A DNA stretch of 17,777 bases from the NCBI GenBank assembly GCA_023128635.1, contig JAGMDP010000205.1, positions 1 through 17,777 on the forward strand, in the 5' to 3' direction. The notes beneath the pieces are model-generated. The model saw only the letters and a program-made list of their open reading frames with translations. It searched no databases and was not told where the DNA came from. This document shows positions 13,860 to 17,777 of this stretch, one piece after another (within the stretch, counting starts at the first letter, position 1; the number at the start of each line of letters is the position of its first letter). The translations under genes were made by a program, and so were the position numbers. This DNA is from Candidatus Heimdallarchaeota archaeon. GTDB taxonomy: Archaea; Asgardarchaeota; Heimdallarchaeia; JABLTI01.

Positions 13860-15563
13860 ATGTGTAGGGGGATGATTTTGTCTTCTCTTATACTAAAACA
13901 ACTAAAAGAAGTAGATCAATTAATGCTAGCGGGAAAACATTCAGATGCTTTGAATTTCATAGATAAGATAGCTGAAGAAGAATTAACTGAGAAAGACAAA
14001 ACTACTTGCCTTTTATATAGATTAACTTCACTCAATGCTTCACGTAATTCTAATGAAGCCTTAAATATAGCTAATACAAGTCTTAAACAATTCAAAAATC
14101 AAAAACCATCAATTGTGGAGATAGAGATTCTTAACCAGAAAGGTATAGCTTTATCTTATTTAAGCAAAGGTAAAAAGGAAAGGGAAAAAATTATTAAAGA
14201 ACTAGAATCGAAGCTTGCTGCAATTGATGATATATCACGAAAAGATAAGGACAAGATGAAGGCTAATGTTTTTAGGTTAAAGCTTTTTATAACTTCTGCT
14301 AGAGTTGAACCAAAAGAATATCTAAAATTAGCTCAGAATTGTAACAAACATGCTGAGAAGAGTGGCGATAAAAGATTAATTAATTTTAGTAGAATTTTCT
14401 TAGCTCTTGCTTATTATCGCAATAATGAAAAAGAAAAAAGCTTAGAATTAATCAAAAATGCTTATGAGCATGCTATGTCAATTGGATTTAAACAAGGACA
14501 GGAAGATAGTCTCTGGAGCTTATCTTATTACGAAACAAATAGAGAGAGAAGCCTTGAGTTAGCAGAAAAAGCAATAGCATTACACGAGGAATTTGAGTCA
14601 AACCTTGATTCTTATGGTAGATATGTATTACTTGGTTGTAGATATGTTCTTGCTTGTGAATTCGAGAAAGCTTTGCTTATTCTTCGGAAAGCTGAAGAAG
14701 CTCTAGAAGTTGATAACAAAGAAAAATATAGCATATATTTTGTGTATGCTAGATTGTTTAATTTGAAAGGTGAATTTAATTTAGCTTATGAAAACACTTT
14801 ACAAGCAAAGAAATTAGCTGAAGAGATAAATAGGAAGCCTTTAGTTGCAAATAGCAATTATGAACTTGTCTTATTAGCATTAGAATTAGATAAACTAGAA
14901 CTTGCTAAGAAGCATTTAGAAGAATTACGAAGTAATAAAGAGGATTTGGATGATGATGAAACAAATCAAATGTATAAATTAGCATCAGCTTTAATTTTAA
15001 AAGCGAGTAAAGGATTTCGTGAATGGACTAAAGCAACAGCAATATTGGAAGAACTTTTGGAAAATGAAGCTTTAAGCACATCTATTTTTATAACAACAAC
15101 ATTGAATCTCTGTGAATTACTCATAAGAGAAATTGAGTTAATAGGTGAAACAAATATACTCACCAATATACAAAACCATCTTTCTCAACTACAAGAATTA
15201 GCAGAAGATAGAAAGATATACTGGTTACTTATAGAAATTTTGCGATTAAAATCACAAATTGCTCTTCTAGTATTTGATATTCAAAAAGCTAGAGAGTTAT
15301 TAGAAGCAGCACTTAGAATTTCACAAGAGAAAAGAATAGGAAAATTAACTGTAGAAATTATAAATGAACAAATAGAGATAGAAGAAAAAATATCAATCTG
15401 GGAAAAACTACAGAAATTAGATGCCCCCTTAATTGAAACCTTGAAACATGTTCACTTACTAAACAATATTGTAGAAATAAATCAAAAAACCGCCACTGTA
15501 AAATCCTGTGGCGGTGATAAGAATGTAATAGAATATCGGAAATTATTTTCTTTGAAGATTTAG
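13860..15563 (+). CDS. TPR-repeat scaffold protein (567 aa), paralogue of the 611-aa protein
   Basis: A cytoplasmic all-helical protein with degenerate tetratricopeptide repeats from about residue 15 to 360 (for example NEKEKSLELIKNAYEHAMSIG and CEFEKALLILRKAEEALE). From residue 378 (LILKASKGFREWTKATAILE) it shares the C-terminal domain of the 611-aa protein at 3557, with a matching LNLCELL motif and a closing IWEKLQ. After that, about 50 residues remain: DAPLIETLKHVHLLNNIV, then a tail with no resemblance to the paralogue, encoded over a GC-rich inverted repeat. The start is uncertain. ATG 13860 gives the longest form, ATG 13872 is in frame, and TTG 13878 is the only start properly spaced (six bases) from AGGGGG at 13866-13871. 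The gene follows the flavin protein after 32 bases and may share its transcript. A partner-binding scaffold role is inferred from the fold. Confidence 0.82.
   Translation: MCRGMILSSLILKQLKEVDQLMLAGKHSDALNFIDKIAEEELTEKDKTTCLLYRLTSLNASRNSNEALNIANTSLKQFKNQKPSIVEIEILNQKGIALSYLSKGKKEREKIIKELESKLAAIDDISRKDKDKMKANVFRLKLFITSARVEPKEYLKLAQNCNKHAEKSGDKRLINFSRIFLALAYYRNNEKEKSLELIKNAYEHAMSIGFKQGQEDSLWSLSYYETNRERSLELAEKAIALHEEFESNLDSYGRYVLLGCRYVLACEFEKALLILRKAEEALEVDNKEKYSIYFVYARLFNLKGEFNLAYENTLQAKKLAEEINRKPLVANSNYELVLLALELDKLELAKKHLEELRSNKEDLDDDETNQMYKLASALILKASKGFREWTKATAILEELLENEALSTSIFITTTLNLCELLIREIELIGETNILTNIQNHLSQLQELAEDRKIYWLLIEILRLKSQIALLVFDIQKARELLEAALRISQEKRIGKLTVEIINEQIEIEEKISIWEKLQKLDAPLIETLKHVHLLNNIVEINQKTATVKSCGGDKNVIEYRKLFSLKI
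15489..15515 (+). repeat. GC-rich perfect inverted repeat inside the TPR gene's 3' end
   Basis: ACCGCCAC (15489-15496) and GTGGCGGT (15508-15515) are perfect 8-bp arms around an 11-base loop. GC-rich arms are rare in this AT-rich window. It encodes part of the non-conserved tail (KTATVKSCGGDK). Confidence 0.6.
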
Positions 15564-15575
15564 CCCCGATATTCT
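15530..15575. repeat. Inverted repeat spanning the stop codon between convergent genes
   Basis: AGAATATCGG (15530-15539) and CCGATATTCT (15566-15575) are perfect 10-bp arms with a 26-base loop that contains the TAG of the TPR gene. The right arm ends on the last base of the minus-strand stop codon (15575-15577). It may serve as a shared 3' end structure for the two convergent genes. Confidence 0.5.
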
Positions 15576-16432
15576 TAGGGATTGAATTTATCCCAGAATA
15601 CTTTCGGTGGATGACGTAAATCATAATCTATTCTTGTATCATGAATTACTCGAGAGCAATAAGGATCCCCTTGAGCAATCGTATGTTCCATGGTTAAGAT
15701 AAAATTCTCATTATGGAATTTTGCACCTTCGTAATCACCGTAGCAACAAATGTAGTACTTTAATTCTGGATCAGGCAAATCTTCCAGGACATCTACCCAC
15801 ATGCAGTTTTCATTCTTGTATGCGTATTTTCCTTCATTGATGAGACCAGTGACTATTACCCAATCACTTGGTACCTCTTTCGGTTCAATCCGTTTTTCAA
15901 AAAGTGTCTTTATATCAGGATAACTATTTTCTCTAGTCTTCTTAGCTTCTATATAGTAATGAGTAACATATTGCTTGTAGAGTTTAATTGCTTCTTCTCT
16001 TCCTATTGTTTCGATTAAGGTTAACAAATTGTAATACCTAGGGTGCAGAAAAGAAAGCAAATGATTTCTATTTGGAACTTTGATTTTCTCTTTCTTCCAG
16101 TCTGTACTACCGGGAATTTGATTTAATTGTAAGAAGTAGTTTAGATTTAGTTTTGCTAGTTCAGTATACTTTTTTAGTAGTTTGTAGTCTTCAAATACAT
16201 CTTTCAAATCTATTTTTCTCTTAGTAACCAAATCTTCTTTTACCATTGTTTTGTATTTCTCTGTTAAATTGCTAACAAATTTCTCAATTGAATCTGGACT
16301 ATTCTTCTTGATAAATCCTAAAATGAAATTTAGTCTTTTCAATGGTTCTCTTCTAACATAATCAAATGGTTGAACTTCCACAGGTTTTTCTAAAACATCT
16401 GGATTCAATTTACCTAAACGATACTTTTTCAT
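15575..16432 (-). CDS. L-2-amino-thiazoline-4-carboxylate hydrolase-family protein
   Basis: A soluble 285-residue protein. The C-terminal part resembles the ATC-hydrolase family (Pfam ATC_hydrolase): a strand with YYICCYGDYE (226-235), a helical stretch, then FILTMEHTIAQGDPYCSRVIHD (245-266). The family pattern of an L.RT.TIA.G...C.F segment is met, including the GD dipeptide (255-256) and Cys259. In Pseudomonas the founding enzyme opens the thiazoline ring on the way from DL-ATC to cysteine. Most archaeal and clostridial relatives have no proven substrate, so only family membership is claimed. The N-terminal 110 residues are basic and helical and may be a lineage-specific extension. ATG 16432 is the only sensible start; a TATA-like box precedes it and would give a leader of about 10 bases. 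The gene converges with the TPR gene, 11 bases apart. Confidence 0.6.
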   Translation of the reverse strand: MKKYRLGKLNPDVLEKPVEVQPFDYVRREPLKRLNFILGFIKKNSPDSIEKFVSNLTEKYKTMVKEDLVTKRKIDLKDVFEDYKLLKKYTELAKLNLNYFLQLNQIPGSTDWKKEKIKVPNRNHLLSFLHPRYYNLLTLIETIGREEAIKLYKQYVTHYYIEAKKTRENSYPDIKTLFEKRIEPKEVPSDWVIVTGLINEGKYAYKNENCMWVDVLEDLPDPELKYYICCYGDYEGAKFHNENFILTMEHTIAQGDPYCSRVIHDTRIDYDLRHPPKVFWDKFNP

Positions 16433-16464
16433 TTTGATTACCCATTCTCTGTAATTGAAGAAAT

Positions 16465-16473
16465 AGATATAAG
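16465..16473 (-). promoter_or_regulatory. TATA-like box of the ATC-hydrolase-family gene
   Basis: The minus strand reads CTTATATCT, 33-41 bases before the ATG at 16432, predicting a very short leader. Confidence 0.5.
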
Positions 16474-16501
16474 AATTCTCATGAGTTGAGAAATTAACTG
16501 T

Positions 16502-16530
16502 AGTTTTAGTCAGAATTTCAGCCTAAAACT
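16502..16530. repeat. Inverted repeat in the divergent intergenic region
   Basis: AGTTTTAG (16502-16509) and CTAAAACT (16523-16530) form perfect 8-bp arms with a 13-base spacer. The stem extends by a T-G and a G-C pair outside. It lies between the outward-facing promoters of the minus-strand gene (start 16432) and the plus-strand esterase (start 16597), upstream of both TATA-like boxes, and could be an operator. Confidence 0.4.
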
Positions 16531-16553
16531 GCTTTATTTTTCGAATCACAAAA

Positions 16554-16562
16554 AATTTATGA
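16554..16562 (+). promoter_or_regulatory. TATA-like box of the membrane-anchored esterase gene
   Basis: AATTTATGA lies about 35-43 bases before ATG 16597. No ribosome-binding site is visible before that ATG, so a short or missing leader is expected. Confidence 0.4.
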
Positions 16563-16596
16563 TTAAATAAAAGAATAGACTGTGTGAATTGATAAA

Positions 16597-17777
16597 ATGC
16601 TACAAGCAATAACTATAATGGAACTAACTATGGCTGCAGTGTGGTTATTTCTCATTGTTTTCCTCTCTTCCTCCTTTTTCGGAGCTTACATATCAGAAAT
16701 TAGTTTGTGGTTTTCCTGGATTCCTATAGCAAATATCATCGTTGCTATTCCATTTATGATTCGTTTCTCTCAAGATCCCCAACCTAATATTGATTTTATA
16801 CTCTTGATTGTTAGTTCCTTAGCTTTTTTGGTGACATTCTTACGGATAATAATTCCATTCCTCCAAGTTCGCAAAACAAATACTGAATTTGGTGAAGCGA
16901 TGAAGAGTGCCCTAGGTGAAGATTATCTTGATAAAATTGATTCAAATATTAATTCTCGATTTTTTAAGGAAGTAAAATTCAAACTGATTCGTTATCTTAG
17001 AGGTTCACAAATTAGAAAACTAAAACAGCGTGTGAAATCGGAAGAATCAATCACATATCGTTTTTTAAGAGAGAAAGATCTAAAACTTAATGTATATTAT
17101 CCAAAAAGAGAGGGTATCTTTCCAGTAGTTGTTTTTGTTCATGGAGGAGGATGGGTATCAGGTTCAAAGGATGAGAAAAGTAATATTGCAGTTTGTCTTA
17201 TGATTGCAAATCTTGGTTATTGTGTCTACAACATTGATTACCGTTTAACACGTTTGGAGCCCTTCGCTAAGAAAGGCGAGCATCCACATGACCATCCTAC
17301 TATTAGGGAAATGATTTCTGATGTTAGATCAGCATTATTATTTGCCAAAAGAAATGCTTCTAAGTATAAAGGCAATCCTGATGAATTCTTCTTATTTGGT
17401 CGCTCCGCTGGGGCACATCTTGTCTTATTAACAGCTTTTAGCTGTTTTGAAGATTTTTTCAAATTAGAAGGCATCGAATGTACTGAAAAAGATGTCGAAA
17501 TTACAGGAGTAATTGCTTTTTATCCGATTACAGATTTACATGAATTTTACAGACTTTACGGATTAGGTCCTGTTCGATTAGCAATTGAGAAAACTGTAGG
17601 AGGAACTCTCGAGGAAAAAGAAGAATTATACAGGCTTTTCTCACCAGTTAGCTACATTACAAAAGAAAGAGCTAAAAATACCCCACCTATATTTATAGCA
17701 GCAGGTAAGAAAGACAAAATTGTGAATGTTAAACAATCTAAGTTATTATTTGAGAAATTGAAGGAATATAATCTTAC
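16597..17777 (+). CDS. Membrane-anchored alpha/beta-hydrolase (esterase/lipase), 3' end outside window
   Basis: An open frame runs from ATG 16597 to the window edge, 393 residues so far. Three hydrophobic helices fill about residues 5-30, 36-56 and 66-92 and anchor the protein. A basic linker follows (about 93-160). The hydrolase domain begins near 165. HGGGW starts at His182 and supplies the oxyanion hole, as in the hormone-sensitive-lipase and BD-FAE/esterase groups. The nucleophile is Ser270 in GRSAG, and the acid is probably Asp373 in GKKDKI. The catalytic His must lie beyond the edge. The anchor-plus-HGGG architecture is known from bacterial membrane esterases acting on lipids or acylated polymers; the substrate here is unknown. 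Loop residues EPFAKKGEHPHDHP are unusually His-rich. The start is the first ATG; another in-frame ATG (16618) is possible. The gene diverges from the ATC-hydrolase-family gene across a 164-base gap with an inverted repeat. Confidence 0.88.
   Translation, partial: MLQAITIMELTMAAVWLFLIVFLSSSFFGAYISEISLWFSWIPIANIIVAIPFMIRFSQDPQPNIDFILLIVSSLAFLVTFLRIIIPFLQVRKTNTEFGEAMKSALGEDYLDKIDSNINSRFFKEVKFKLIRYLRGSQIRKLKQRVKSEESITYRFLREKDLKLNVYYPKREGIFPVVVFVHGGGWVSGSKDEKSNIAVCLMIANLGYCVYNIDYRLTRLEPFAKKGEHPHDHPTIREMISDVRSALLFAKRNASKYKGNPDEFFLFGRSAGAHLVLLTAFSCFEDFFKLEGIECTEKDVEITGVIAFYPITDLHEFYRLYGLGPVRLAIEKTVGGTLEEKEELYRLFSPVSYITKERAKNTPPIFIAAGKKDKIVNVKQSKLLFEKLKEYNL

Noticed and set aside
1..17777. tRNA or rRNA genes, CRISPR arrays, insertion sequences, att sites, phage or toxin-antitoxin genes
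   Set aside because: None seen by eye. No cloverleaf with a TTC-type arm, regular repeat-spacer pattern or transposase motif was recognised. A covariance-model search could still find a small RNA.

Overview
The window is AT-rich archaeal DNA. Most intergenic spaces hold TATA-like boxes about 25-30 bases before probable transcription starts. Shine-Dalgarno sites of the GGAGG type are mixed with short or leaderless 5' ends, and non-ATG starts occur. An Asgard archaeon (Heimdallarchaeia-like) is my best guess. The reasons are two related tetratricopeptide (TPR) proteins of a type I associate with Asgard genomes, and membrane-anchored propeller proteins with an Ig-like module. No ribosomal or other taxonomic marker gene is present, so this placement is inference.

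Layout. A truncated gene of unknown function (1-402) ends at a hairpin terminator. A secreted, membrane-anchored SBBP-type seven-bladed propeller follows (578-2785). On the minus strand, 2844-5678, lie a 196-aa protein with a basic/coiled-coil N-terminus, a 611-aa TPR protein, and a 54-aa protein that is essentially a stand-alone copy of the same basic/coiled-coil segment. A small four-helix membrane protein diverges from the 54-aa gene (5847-6245). Then come an alpha/beta hydrolase (6382-7077), a second secreted seven-bladed propeller (7149-8957) overlapping by ATGA with a membrane protein that has the His-X13-His pairs of a di-haem cytochrome b (8954-9499), and a heterodimeric ABC exporter (9610-13191). 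The window continues with a PNPOx-like flavin-binding protein (13291-13827), a second TPR protein (13860-15563), a minus-strand ATC-hydrolase-family protein (15575-16432), and a membrane-anchored esterase cut by the window edge (16597 onward).

Most interesting region. The two basic/coiled-coil genes (3434 and 5678, minus strand) each have two copies of a palindrome close to TTTCGTGTTAACACGAAA in front of them. In both promoters the two palindrome centres are exactly 42 bp apart, about four helical turns. The inner one abuts the TATA box, and its centre is 51.5 bp from the A of the ATG. The outer copy at 5763-5780 also sits against the likely TATA box of the divergent membrane-protein gene. 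I read this as a candidate small regulon run by bZIP-like archaeal DNA-binding proteins, with likely autoregulation. Common descent of the two promoters could explain part of the similarity.

A second unexplained element is a nested inverted repeat with a GTCGAAG...CTTCGAC core. It is present just after the stop codons of two unrelated plus-strand genes (2787-2850 and 6264-6330), where it probably acts as a terminator. No tRNA, rRNA, CRISPR array, transposase or phage gene was recognised, and no gene-free stretch exceeds 300 bases.
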